Part shown: piece by piece, positions 41,185-49,449 of the stretch | Layout of the letters: each line of letters begins with the position of its first letter | Numbering within the stretch: position 1 is the first letter of the stretch | Assembly: GCF_017309185.1 (NCBI RefSeq) | Contig: NZ_JAEKJZ010000008.1 | Span: 1-64,000 of the forward strand | Length of the DNA stretch: 64,000 nt | Direction: 5' to 3' | Source: Roseibium aggregatum | Lineage (GTDB): Bacteria; Pseudomonadota; Alphaproteobacteria; Rhizobiales; Stappiaceae | Made by a program: the position numbers and the translations under genes | The notes under the pieces: model-generated | What the model was told of the DNA's origin: nothing | Databases searched by the model: none | What the model saw: the letters and a program-made list of their open reading frames with translations, nothing else

Positions 41185-41975
41185 TGAGGATCGCGCGCCT
41201 GACATCCGCGGACCTGCACTGGCGTGAGGACGGCGATGCCAAGGGCCTGCCGATCGTGTTCGCCAATTCGCTCGGCACCGAGTTGAGGCTCTGGGACAAG
41301 CTCATCGACAGGCTGGGCGGCGAAGGCTACCGGCTGATCCGTTTCGACAAACGCGGCCATGGCCTGTCGTCCTGCCCGCAGGCGCCGTACACCATGGACG
41401 ACCTGGTTCGGGATACGGAAGAGCTGCTGGACAGGCTCGGCGTGAGTTCCTGTGTTTTCGTCGGCCTTTCCATCGGCGGCATGATCGGGCAGAGCCTCGC
41501 CAGCCGTCAGCCGGAGAGGGTGAAGGGCCTGGTTCTGTCCAATACCGCGGCCAAGATGGGCGAGGCCGCCATGTGGCAGGAGCGGATAGGGCGTATCCGC
41601 GACGGCGGAATTGAAAGCCTTGCCGACCCCATTCTGGAGCGCTGGTTTTCCGAAGGCTTCCGAAACGGCGACGAATGCCTTGCCTGGCGGCACATGCTGA
41701 CCCGGACGCCGACCGAAGGTTATATAGGCTGCTGCGAGGCAATCGCGGGAACCGACCTGACGGCCGCGACATCGGCCTTGCGCCTTCCCGTTCTCGGCAT
41801 CGGCGGCTCGGACGATCTCGCCAGCCCGCCCGCCCTGGTGCGGGCCACGACCGACCTTGTTCCCGGCAGCCGCTATGTGGAGATCGCCGGAGCGGGGCAC
41901 CTGCCCTGCGTCGAAAGGCCCGATGCCTTTTTCGACCATCTCATGACTTTCTTGAAGGAGGACCTCCATGTCTGA
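41184..41975 (+). CDS. pcaD: 3-oxoadipate enol-lactonase
   Basis: 263 aa alpha/beta-hydrolase. The nucleophile elbow is VGLSIGGMIGQ, the acid is probably in GIGGSDDLASP and the His in IAGAGHLPCVERP. It opens with an oxyanion-type PIVFANSLGTELRLWDKL, typical of PcaD. It hydrolyses beta-ketoadipate enol-lactone to beta-ketoadipate. It is translationally coupled to pobA (1-nt overlap) and to pcaC (8-nt overlap). Confidence 0.95.
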   Translation: MRIARLTSADLHWREDGDAKGLPIVFANSLGTELRLWDKLIDRLGGEGYRLIRFDKRGHGLSSCPQAPYTMDDLVRDTEELLDRLGVSSCVFVGLSIGGMIGQSLASRQPERVKGLVLSNTAAKMGEAAMWQERIGRIRDGGIESLADPILERWFSEGFRNGDECLAWRHMLTRTPTEGYIGCCEAIAGTDLTAATSALRLPVLGIGGSDDLASPPALVRATTDLVPGSRYVEIAGAGHLPCVERPDAFFDHLMTFLKEDLHV

Positions 41976-42351
41976 TCGATTTACCAACGGCATGGAGGTT
42001 CGTCGGTCCGTTCTGGGCGAGGAGCATGTGGACCGGGCGGAGGCCGCGAAGACGGAGTTCGACGAACCGTTTCAGACGCTGATCACCGAAGGCGCCTGGG
42101 GCAACGTCTGGGCGTCCGACGGCATCAGCCGGCGTGAGCGGTCCATGCTCACGCTCGCGCTGCTTGCCGCGCTCGGCAACTTCGAGGAAATCGCCATGCA
42201 TATCCGGGCGACAGCCCGCACCGGCGCCAGCAAGCAGGACGTGCTCGAAGCCTTTCAGCATGTCGCCATTTACGCGGGCGTTCCGCGCGCCAACCAGGCG
42301 CTCAAGATCGCCAGGGAAACCTACGCCGAGATGGAACGGAACAGCCAATAG
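41968..42351 (+). CDS. pcaC: 4-carboxymuconolactone decarboxylase
   Basis: 127 aa, the normal size for a stand-alone PcaC. It has MEVRRSVLGEEHVDRA, EGAWGNVWA, GISRRERSMLTLALLAALG and EIAMHIRATARTGASKQDVLEA, the conserved core of the family (catalytic Glu/His around HIRA). Reaction: gamma-carboxymuconolactone to beta-ketoadipate enol-lactone. AGGAGG lies just upstream in the end of pcaD. Confidence 0.95.
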   Translation: MSDRFTNGMEVRRSVLGEEHVDRAEAAKTEFDEPFQTLITEGAWGNVWASDGISRRERSMLTLALLAALGNFEEIAMHIRATARTGASKQDVLEAFQHVAIYAGVPRANQALKIARETYAEMERNSQ

Positions 42352-42384
42352 ACCCGTGACCCGGTCTGAGCAGGAGGAGAGATC

Positions 42385-43110
42385 ATGAAACCAGGTCCAT
42401 ATTACCAGTGGGACAGACGACTGCACCCGCCAGCCAAGACGCCGGACTACAAGACCAGCGTCTCCCGGTCGCCGCAGTATTCGCTGATCAGCCTGGAAAC
42501 ATCGATCAACGAGATGACCGGGCCCCGGTTCGGGCATAACGACATCGATCCGCTCGACAACGACCTTCTTGGCAACTACGCCAAGCCGGGCGAGAGCCCC
42601 ATCGGCGAGCGGATCATCCTGCACGGGCGCGTGCTGGACGAAAACGCGAAGCCGATCCCCAACACGCTGGTGGAAATCTGGCAGGCCAACGCGGGCGGCC
42701 GCTACCGCCACAAGAAGGACACCTATCTCGCGCCGATCGATCCGAATTTCGGCGGCTGCGGCCGCACGCTGACCGACGAGAACGGCTACTATTACTTCCG
42801 AACTGTGAAGCCCGGCGCCTATCCGTGGCGCAACTGGGTGAACGACTGGCGCCCGGCCCATATTCACATGTCGATCTTCGGCTCGGCCTTCGCACAGCGG
42901 CTGATCACCCAGTGCTATTTCGAGGGCGATCCGCTGATCCCGAGATGCCCGATCGTGCAAACGATCCCGGATCCGGACGCCATCGAGCAGCTGACCGCAA
43001 AGCTCGACTACAACGGCACCATCCCCCTCGACACCATCGCCTACAAGTTCGACATCGTGCTGCGCGGACGCCGCTCGACCCTGTTCGAAAACCGCCTGGA
43101 GGGCAACTGA
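42385..43110 (+). CDS. pcaH: Protocatechuate 3,4-dioxygenase beta subunit
   Basis: 241 aa. All four Fe(III) ligands known for the family can be placed: Tyr in GGRYRH, Tyr in GAYPW, and both His in RPAHIHMSIFG, with the 39- and 13-residue spacings seen in the Pseudomonas enzyme. It cleaves protocatechuate to beta-carboxy-cis,cis-muconate together with PcaG. AGGAGG lies 8 nt before the ATG. pcaG follows after 2 nt. Confidence 0.96.
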   Translation: MKPGPYYQWDRRLHPPAKTPDYKTSVSRSPQYSLISLETSINEMTGPRFGHNDIDPLDNDLLGNYAKPGESPIGERIILHGRVLDENAKPIPNTLVEIWQANAGGRYRHKKDTYLAPIDPNFGGCGRTLTDENGYYYFRTVKPGAYPWRNWVNDWRPAHIHMSIFGSAFAQRLITQCYFEGDPLIPRCPIVQTIPDPDAIEQLTAKLDYNGTIPLDTIAYKFDIVLRGRRSTLFENRLEGN

Positions 43111-43112
43111 TC

Positions 43113-43733
43113 ATGCCGCAGGAGCTGAACTATCTGAAACAGACCGCCTCCCAGACCGCCGGTCCCTACGTCCATATCGGTCTGGCACCGGGCGCCGCCG
43201 GTTTCGACATCTACCGCCAGGAGCTGGGCTGGGACATTGCGGGACCGAACGCCAAGGGCGAACGCATCCGCATCGAAGGCCTCGTCATCGACGCGACCGG
43301 CTCGCCGATCAAGGATGTGCTGCTCGAGGCCTGGCAAGCCAACGCGGACGGCATCTACGCTCATCCGGAACATCCGGGCGAGGTTGAGGAAGGTTTCCGC
43401 GGCTGGGGCCGGGTGATCACAAACTTCGAAACCGGCGAATGGGGCTTCGACACGATCAAGCCGGGCCCGGTCACCGATCTGAACGGCAAGGTCTCCGCGC
43501 CGCATATCAGTCTGTGGATCGTCGCGCGCGGCATCAATATCGGCCTTCAGACCCGGATCTATTTCGAGGACGAAGCGGCGGCCAACGCGGCCGACCCGGT
43601 GATCAACACGATCGAGTGGGAAAAGCGCAGGGCGACCCTGATCGCGAAGAAGACCGAACGGGACGGCAAGACGGTCTACCGGTTCGACGTCAAGCTGCAA
43701 GGGGAAGACGAAACGGTCTTCTTCGATATCTAG
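43113..43733 (+). CDS. pcaG: Protocatechuate 3,4-dioxygenase alpha subunit
   Basis: 206 aa from the ATG 2 nt after the pcaH stop. It opens with QTASQTAGPYVHIGLAPGAA and carries RIRIEGLVIDATGSPIKDVLLEAWQAN, both diagnostic for PcaG. APHISLWIVARGINIGLQTRIYF corresponds to the ligand-lacking His-loop region (key residues APH...W....G...L.TR.YF). The alpha subunit lacks the Fe ligands but shapes the active site. It is followed by a hairpin and a repeat element, so the first transcript may end here. Confidence 0.95.
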   Translation: MPQELNYLKQTASQTAGPYVHIGLAPGAAGFDIYRQELGWDIAGPNAKGERIRIEGLVIDATGSPIKDVLLEAWQANADGIYAHPEHPGEVEEGFRGWGRVITNFETGEWGFDTIKPGPVTDLNGKVSAPHISLWIVARGINIGLQTRIYFEDEAAANAADPVINTIEWEKRRATLIAKKTERDGKTVYRFDVKLQGEDETVFFDI

Positions 43734-43744
43734 ACAAGAGTTTT

Positions 43745-43762
43745 CCGCAGCCTAGACTGCGG
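43745..43762 (+). terminator. Short hairpin after pcaG
   Basis: CCGCAG (43745-43750) and CTGCGG (43757-43762) form a 6-bp stem with a 6-nt loop, 11 nt after the pcaG stop. No T-run follows, so it may only stabilise the message or partly terminate it before the BKACE gene. Confidence 0.35.
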
Positions 43763-43776
43763 GAGACATGCAAAAA

Positions 43777-43881
43777 CCTCATCCCGAGGAAGCCGGCAAG
43801 ACTGCCTCGAAGGATCGGCACCGGGTGTCCGGGCCTGCCGCCCACCTTCGAGCCGAACCTTCCGGGTCTCCTCAGGATGGG
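43777..43881. repeat. Degenerate REP-like palindromic element
   Basis: The left end reads CCTCATCCCGAGGAAGCC and continues to CTCGAAGGAT; the right part contains CACCTTCGAG and ends TCTCCTCAGGATGGG. The two halves are approximate inverse copies around 43822. Elements starting CCTCATCCTGAGGAG and containing TCTCGAAGGATG are widespread intergenic palindromes in Hyphomicrobiales (from memory). It lies in the 227-bp gap between pcaG and the BKACE gene. Confidence 0.7.
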
Positions 43882-43960
43882 AATATCCGGCGTTGCGAGG
43901 AAGCGGCCGGCCTGTCTGAGGCTGCCGGCGGACCGATCGAACGGGTGACAAGAGAGCGAA

Positions 43961-44797
43961 ATGACCAAACCCTGCATCATCTGCGTCGCGATCACAGGAT
44001 CGCTCCCCAAAAAGGAAAACAATCCGGCAGTGCCGATCACGGTTGCCGAGCAGGTGGAAAGCACCCAGGAGGCGTTCGAGGCGGGCGCGAGCATCGTGCA
44101 TGCCCATGTGCGCAACGACGACGAGACGCCGTCCTCCGACCCGGAAAAATTCGCTCGCCTCAAAGAAGGGCTGGAAAAGCACTGCCCGGGAATGATCGTT
44201 CAGTTCTCGACCGGCGGCCGCTCCGGCGCCGGCAAGACACGCGGCGGCATGCTGCCGCTTGAGCCTGACATGGCCTCGCTTTCCGTCGGCTCCAACAATT
44301 TCCCGACACGCGTCTACGAAAACCCGCCGGATCTGGTGGACTGGCTCGCGAGCGAAATGCGCGAACACCACATCAAGCCGGAGATCGAAGCCTTCGACCT
44401 CAGCCACATCCACCAGGCTGCGGCGATGAACAGGGACGGCCGCATTCCCGGCAAGCTTTATGTGCAGTTCGTCATGGGTGTGAAAAACGCCACGCCCGTC
44501 GACCGGGACGTGTTCGATTATTACATCAAGACGGTTCAGCGCCTGGCTCCGGAGGCCGAATGGTGCGCCGCCGGGATCGGGCGCCATCAGATTACGGTCA
44601 ACGAGTGGTGCATTGCCTCCGGCGGGCACACCCGCACAGGACTTGAGGACAATATCCGGCTCGACAAGGATCATCTTGCGCCGTCCAATGCCACTCTCGT
44701 CAAAAGGGCCGTCGAGCTTTGCGACAAATACGAGCGGCCGGTCGCAACCTGGCAGCAGGCGCGCGAGATTCTCGAGATCCCGCTGAAAGCGGCCTGA
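43961..44797 (+). CDS. Beta-keto acid cleavage enzyme (BKACE) in the pca cluster
   Basis: 278 aa DUF849 protein: CIICVAITGSLPKKENNPAVP, metal-binding HAHVRNDDE, KPEIEAFDLSHIHQA, YVQFVMGVKNATP, then SGGHTRTGLEDNIRL. The BKACE reaction condenses a beta-keto acid with acetyl-CoA to give acetoacetate and a new CoA ester. With beta-ketoadipate as substrate this would give succinyl-CoA directly. It sits between pcaG and pcaB, and no pcaI, pcaJ or pcaF gene is in the window. It differs clearly from the carnitine BKACE at 27755 (HAH versus HCH, AFDLSH versus AFDTGH). Confidence 0.85.
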   Translation: MTKPCIICVAITGSLPKKENNPAVPITVAEQVESTQEAFEAGASIVHAHVRNDDETPSSDPEKFARLKEGLEKHCPGMIVQFSTGGRSGAGKTRGGMLPLEPDMASLSVGSNNFPTRVYENPPDLVDWLASEMREHHIKPEIEAFDLSHIHQAAAMNRDGRIPGKLYVQFVMGVKNATPVDRDVFDYYIKTVQRLAPEAEWCAAGIGRHQITVNEWCIASGGHTRTGLEDNIRLDKDHLAPSNATLVKRAVELCDKYERPVATWQQAREILEIPLKAA

Positions 44798-44832
44798 TCC
44801 CGGCTTCCTTTCCTCAAGCCTCCGTGTGACCC

Positions 44833-46170
44833 ATGCCCGTATCCCTGTTTTCCAGCCCGATCTATTCCGGTCTCTTCTCGGACGAGGAGCTCTCGGAGCT
44901 TTTCGGCGATGCCAGCGATATCGCCCATATGATCGCGTTCGAGCGCGCGCTCGCCCGGGTGCAGGGGCGGCTTGGGGTCATTCCCCACGCCGCGGCCGAG
45001 GAAATCGACAGCAAGCTTGAGACTGCCGCTCCAGATCCCGCCGGACTGACTGCCGGAACGCTTTCCGCCGGCGTGCCGGTTCCGGCCCTCGTTGCCCAGC
45101 TGCGCAAACTGGTCGGCGGCGAGGCAGGCCAGTGGCTCCACTGGGGCGCCACCACCCAGGACGTGATGGATACGGCGCTGGTCCTGCAACTCAGGGCCTG
45201 TTTCGGGCTCTATGAGGCGAGACTTGCCCGGTTGATCGATACGCTCGAGACGGCAAGCAACCGATTTTCCGATCAGCTCCTTGCCGGGCGCACGCGCAGC
45301 CAGATCGCAACGCCGATCACCCTCGGCTACCGGATCGCCCAGTGGGCCCACCCCCTTATTGACGCTGAACAGGCCCTTGCAGGCTTGCGCGAAACGGTCC
45401 TGAAGGTGCAGTTCGGCGGTGCCTCGGGTGTGAATGGCGCCATCGCACCGGACGGGATGCTGGTATCGGACAAGCTTGCCCTGGAACTCGGTCTTCAGCC
45501 GAGCCCGTCCTGGCATCTCAACAGATCCCCGCTCCTCGCCCTCGCCTGCTGGCTGCAACAGGTGAGTTCCGGTCTCGCCAAGATGGCGGGCGATCTGGTG
45601 CTGCTCGGCCGCAGCGACATCGCCGAGGTGTCGAGCGGCACGGGCGGCGGGTCTTCGACCATGCCGCAAAAGGCCAATCCGATCCAGGCCGAGACCATCC
45701 TGGGGCTCAACCAGATCGCCATTGCGGCCCATGCCGGCCTGACCGCCACCGCCAATCCCAACGAGGAGCGCGACGGCGCCAAGTGGCCGCTCGAATGGCA
45801 CTTCCTGCCGCAAATGCTGCTCGCAACGGGCACCGCCCTGCGCCACGCGCAGAGCCTCGCCGAAACCCTTTCCCCCAAGCCGGACGCCATCGCGGCGACC
45901 TTCGCCGCCAATCCGGAAATCATGGCGGAGACCGCGAGCTTCGTGCTGGCGAAAGCCGGCGTGCCCCGCGCGCAGGCCAAGGACCTCGTCGCCGCCGCCA
46001 GCTCCGACCCTCTCCCCTTTGTCGAGGCTCTAACGAAACACTGTCCCGTGCGGATCGACTGGCAGGTGGCCCTCGACCCGAGCGAGGTGATCACGCCCGC
46101 GAAGGAGATGTCCGCCCGGATCTTTTCAAAGCGCGTGAAGGACCAGGCCCTCTCCACCGTACGCCCCTGA
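44833..46170 (+). CDS. pcaB: 3-carboxy-cis,cis-muconate cycloisomerase
   Basis: 445 aa fumarase/aspartase-superfamily protein with the signature SSTMPQKANPIQAE and the upstream WLHWGATTQDVMDTA. The start FSSPIYSGLFSDEELSELF is typical of PcaB. It cyclises beta-carboxy-cis,cis-muconate to gamma-carboxymuconolactone, the step between PcaHG and PcaC. The length is near the family norm. Being last in the cluster, it follows the BKACE by 35 nt and is probably co-transcribed with it. Confidence 0.94.
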   Translation: MPVSLFSSPIYSGLFSDEELSELFGDASDIAHMIAFERALARVQGRLGVIPHAAAEEIDSKLETAAPDPAGLTAGTLSAGVPVPALVAQLRKLVGGEAGQWLHWGATTQDVMDTALVLQLRACFGLYEARLARLIDTLETASNRFSDQLLAGRTRSQIATPITLGYRIAQWAHPLIDAEQALAGLRETVLKVQFGGASGVNGAIAPDGMLVSDKLALELGLQPSPSWHLNRSPLLALACWLQQVSSGLAKMAGDLVLLGRSDIAEVSSGTGGGSSTMPQKANPIQAETILGLNQIAIAAHAGLTATANPNEERDGAKWPLEWHFLPQMLLATGTALRHAQSLAETLSPKPDAIAATFAANPEIMAETASFVLAKAGVPRAQAKDLVAAASSDPLPFVEALTKHCPVRIDWQVALDPSEVITPAKEMSARIFSKRVKDQALSTVRP

Positions 46171-46252
46171 GGCATCGAAAGGCGCCCTGATCACCCTGCT
46201 CCTGAGGAAGCCACAGCGGAGATCCGGCACCCCTTTCTCCCGTAAATAAAAA

Positions 46253-46273
46253 GTCCCGGCGCAGGGCCGGGAC
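46253..46273 (-). terminator. Intrinsic terminator of the TRAP operon
   Basis: GTCCCGGC (46253-46260) and GCCGGGAC (46266-46273) form a perfect 8-bp stem with a 5-nt loop. On the minus strand it is followed by TTTTTATTTA, so it is a classical intrinsic terminator 42 nt after the dctM stop. It lies between dctM and the convergent pcaB and could also slow the pca transcript. Confidence 0.85.
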
Positions 46274-46314
46274 GGTTCAATAACTCAACGGCTGGTCGGA
46301 TTGTACCGATCGCG

Positions 46315-47670
46315 CTACCGCAGTACGTGCGGCAGCCAGAGCGTGATCGCCGGAAAGCTGACCAGCAGGACCACGCGCAGGATTTCGGCGCAGAAAAACG
46401 GGGCCACCCCCTTGAAGGTCTCGATCATCGGCGTGTCGCGGGCCAGCGACGAAATCACGAAGACGTTCATGCCGACCGGCGGTGTGATCAAGCCCAGTTC
46501 CACAACGATAAGCGCCAGAACGCCAAACCAGATTTTCAGGTCCTCCGTGCTCATGCCGTAGCCCGCCCCGTCGGCACCCTGATACAGGCCGCCGTTGATC
46601 TCGACCAGAACCGGCCAGAAGAAGGGGATCACCAGCAGGATCATGGAAAGACTGTCCATGAGACAGCCGAGCAGGATCAGCGCGATCAGGAGCAGCACCA
46701 TCACCGTCATCGGCTCCAGTCCGGAGCCAGCGATCCAGGCCGCGGTTTCCTGCGGCAGTCCGACGCGCGACATGAAGATCTTCAGAAGTTCCGCGCCCAG
46801 GATAATCAGATAGATCATGCCGGAAGTGCCCGCGGTTTCCTTGAGCGCGGCGATGAAGTCCTTCCAGGACAGGTTGCGCTGCAGAATACCGAAGGCGAAC
46901 ACAAGGAATACGCCAACCGCGGCGGCCGGCGTCGGGTTGAACAAGCCAAAATAGATGCCGCCGATCACCAGGCCGAAAATGACCAGGACGGGGATCATGC
47001 CGGCGGTTGCCTCCACGAATTCCCGGCGGCCGGCAACGCCGCCTTTCGGACCGGATTCCGGTTTGATCGCGACGTAGATCGCGATCGTCAAAAGGAACAG
47101 GATGACGGCGAGAAAACCGGGAAGAAAGGCCGCCATGAACATCGTGACGATATTCGCCTCGACGATGACCGCGTAGATGATCAGGACCACGGAAGGCGGA
47201 ATGAGAATGCCAAGCACACCGCCGGCCGCAAGCGTTCCGGTCGCGAGCGCACCGGAGTAATTGTAACGCTTGAGTTCCGGCAGGGCGACCTTGCCCATGG
47301 TCGAGGCGGTCGCAAGAGAGGAGCCGCAAACGGCGCCGAAGCCGGCACAGCCCGCAATCGCGGCCATGGCCGTGCCGCCGCGCAGCCAGCCGAGCCAGGC
47401 ATTGGCGCCGCGGAACAGGGCCTGGCTGAGCCCGGTCTTGGAGGCAATCGCCCCCATCAGCACGAACATGGGCACGACCGACAGGTCGTAGATGGAGAAC
47501 TGACCATAAGCCAGGGTCTTGAGCTGACTGAGAACCGGCCGCCAACCGTTGACCATGACGATACCGGTCCCGCCGACCAGGATCATTGCGTAGGCGATCG
47601 GCATCCGGATCGCGATCAGGAAAACGAGAACCGCGAGGCCGCCCAGCCCGAGCACAAGTGCGTCCGTCAT
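46315..47670 (-). CDS. dctM: TRAP transporter large permease (DctM)
   Basis: 451 aa with about twelve hydrophobic helices. TRAP DctM motifs are recognisable: PMFVLMGAIASKTGLSQALF, the GSSLATASTMGKVALPEL stretch, GGVLGILIPPSVVLIIYAV and in the second half LGCLMDSLSMILLVIPFFWPVL and LGLITPPVGMNVFV. It is the ion-coupled membrane subunit. It lies 4 nt downstream of dctQ. The substrate is set by DctP and is likely an organic acid. Confidence 0.94.
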   Translation of the reverse strand: MTDALVLGLGGLAVLVFLIAIRMPIAYAMILVGGTGIVMVNGWRPVLSQLKTLAYGQFSIYDLSVVPMFVLMGAIASKTGLSQALFRGANAWLGWLRGGTAMAAIAGCAGFGAVCGSSLATASTMGKVALPELKRYNYSGALATGTLAAGGVLGILIPPSVVLIIYAVIVEANIVTMFMAAFLPGFLAVILFLLTIAIYVAIKPESGPKGGVAGRREFVEATAGMIPVLVIFGLVIGGIYFGLFNPTPAAAVGVFLVFAFGILQRNLSWKDFIAALKETAGTSGMIYLIILGAELLKIFMSRVGLPQETAAWIAGSGLEPMTVMVLLLIALILLGCLMDSLSMILLVIPFFWPVLVEINGGLYQGADGAGYGMSTEDLKIWFGVLALIVVELGLITPPVGMNVFVISSLARDTPMIETFKGVAPFFCAEILRVVLLVSFPAITLWLPHVLR

Positions 47671-47674
47671 TTTT

Positions 47675-48190
47675 TTATTGTCCTTTCGACAGCACTGTCA
47701 GGTCACGCGTCAGGGTGACGAAGGCGGCGAGAGCCAGCAACGCGAGAGAAACCAGAATGGGCACGAAAGCCAGCCAGTGGGGGATCTGGAGGATCGTCGT
47801 GGTGTAGTCGTATTCCTTCTGGTCCAGCATACCGAAATACATGCGCCAGAGGAGCAGGACCGCGAACCCGAGCGCAACAAGGGACCCCAGCATGGTGAAG
47901 AAGGCGACGGTCCGCCTGGATGCCGCCGAAGTGAAGATATCGGCGGAGACATTCGCACCGACAAGCTGGCAATAGGGCAGGAACGAAAAGACCGCAACGG
48001 CGACGCCCATTTCGGTGAGCTCGAAATCGCCCGGAAAGGGCGAGCCGAAGATCGACGATCCGATGATGGAAATCATGTTCACCGCCACCACCAGAAGCAG
48101 AACAATGCCGCCGAGCAGCGCCCAGACGGTAATCAGCCGGGCGGCGGCTCCGAAAAATCCGGAGCCGCTTTGAGCGTAGGATGCCGACAT
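47675..48190 (-). CDS. dctQ: TRAP transporter small permease (DctQ)
   Basis: 171 aa with four hydrophobic helices (VWALLGGIVLLLVVAVNMISII, GVAVAVFSFLPYCQLVG, AFFTMLGSLVALGFAVLLL and FVPILVSLALLALAAFV). The loop region PGDFELTEMGVAVAVFSFLPYCQ is the family signature (key residues GDFE..E......F......Q). Its start codon overlaps the end of dctP by one base, coupling translation. Confidence 0.9.
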   Translation of the reverse strand: MSASYAQSGSGFFGAAARLITVWALLGGIVLLLVVAVNMISIIGSSIFGSPFPGDFELTEMGVAVAVFSFLPYCQLVGANVSADIFTSAASRRTVAFFTMLGSLVALGFAVLLLWRMYFGMLDQKEYDYTTTILQIPHWLAFVPILVSLALLALAAFVTLTRDLTVLSKGQ

Positions 48191-49224
48191 CAGTTGGACG
48201 TGTGGCTTTTGACCGCGGCCTTGGCTTTTTCAACCAGTGCGGCGCCGTCGATGCCCTTCGCGGAGACTTCTTCCACCCACCGGTCGACGATCGGCGCGAG
48301 CGCCTCGTCAAAGGCAGCGGTTTCTTCCGGGGTCAGAACAATGTGCTCGTTGCCGGCTTCGACAGCGAGGTTGATGCCGAAATCGTCGGCTCCTTCCCAG
48401 ATCTTACCGACCTGGACCGGCCAGTCTCCTCCGGACGCGTCCCGGAAGGCCTTCTGGACGTCTTCCGGCAGACTTTCCCAACGATCCTTGTTCATGGAAA
48501 CCTGAAACGTCGTGTTGCCGAAGCGCGTCTTGTCGGCGCCTTCGATCTGGTATTTCGTCTGCTCCTGAATCTTCAGCGGGGGGATGATTTCCCAGGGAAT
48601 GAACGCCCCGTCAATCACACCCTTCTGCAGGGCGGTCGGCAATTCCGGAACCGGCATGGCGACCGGCGCCGCGCCGAGCGCTTCGATGACCCAGGCACCG
48701 GTCCGGGTCGGGATGCGGATTTTCTTGCCCGCCAGGTCCGCCGGGCTGCGCACCGGAGTTTCGGTCATGTGAATGCCCTGGCCGGCGTGAACGTGCAGGA
48801 ACATGACCTCGACGCCCTTGTAGTCGCCCTTCAGGTCCGTCTCATAAAGCTCCATGAGCGCCTGGTTGGTGGCCGCGGCATCGTTGGTGTGAACGCCGGG
48901 AAGTTCGAACACTTCCGTGCGCGGGAAGAGACCCGGCGTGTAGCCGTTCACAGTCCAGATCAGATCGACGACACCGTCCCGGACCTGGTTGATCAGCTCC
49001 GGCGGACGGCCGCCGAGTGTCATGGCGGGATAGATTTCGATCGCGACCTTGCCGCCGGAATTTTCCTCGACCTGCCTGGCCCAGGGCTCAAGCATCTTCG
49101 TGTTCGCCGGAGACTTCTCACCCAGGAAGTGATGCAGCTTGAACTCGTACTCGGCTGCTCCGGCCGATGTCGCGCCCAAGGCGAACAGCGCCGCGCTCAA
49201 GAGCGCTTTTTTCAGATTGATCAT
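48190..49224 (-). CDS. dctP: TRAP transporter substrate-binding protein (DctP)
   Basis: 344 aa from the ATG at 49224, which has GAGGAGG 5 nt upstream. The signal peptide ends ATSAGAAE. Family motifs: FKLHHFLGEKSPANTKML, EIYPAMTLGGRPPELINQVRDG, and the carboxylate-binding Arg in KKIRIPTRTGAWVIEALGA (key residues GKKIR.P). The periplasmic receptor captures an organic acid, probably with an oxo or aromatic group if the ThDP enzyme next door uses the same compound (inference). Confidence 0.92.
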   Translation of the reverse strand: MINLKKALLSAALFALGATSAGAAEYEFKLHHFLGEKSPANTKMLEPWARQVEENSGGKVAIEIYPAMTLGGRPPELINQVRDGVVDLIWTVNGYTPGLFPRTEVFELPGVHTNDAAATNQALMELYETDLKGDYKGVEVMFLHVHAGQGIHMTETPVRSPADLAGKKIRIPTRTGAWVIEALGAAPVAMPVPELPTALQKGVIDGAFIPWEIIPPLKIQEQTKYQIEGADKTRFGNTTFQVSMNKDRWESLPEDVQKAFRDASGGDWPVQVGKIWEGADDFGINLAVEAGNEHIVLTPEETAAFDEALAPIVDRWVEEVSAKGIDGAALVEKAKAAVKSHTSN

Positions 49225-49449
49225 ATTTCCTCCTCCTCGGGAAATCCGTTTACAGGCCGGCTTCGTGTGTTTCCAGCCGGTCCGATTTCCCCGTTGCGAC
49301 GATCCGCCGGACGCCATCCGACAAACGGAGCACGGTCCGGCCGGTCTTGAAAAGTGAAAATGCCGGAACAGACGGCCCAGCGGATTTACAGTCACTTTCC
49401 AATCCTCCAACCACCATCTTTATTAATTGAAATGGTGATGTAAATTGAG

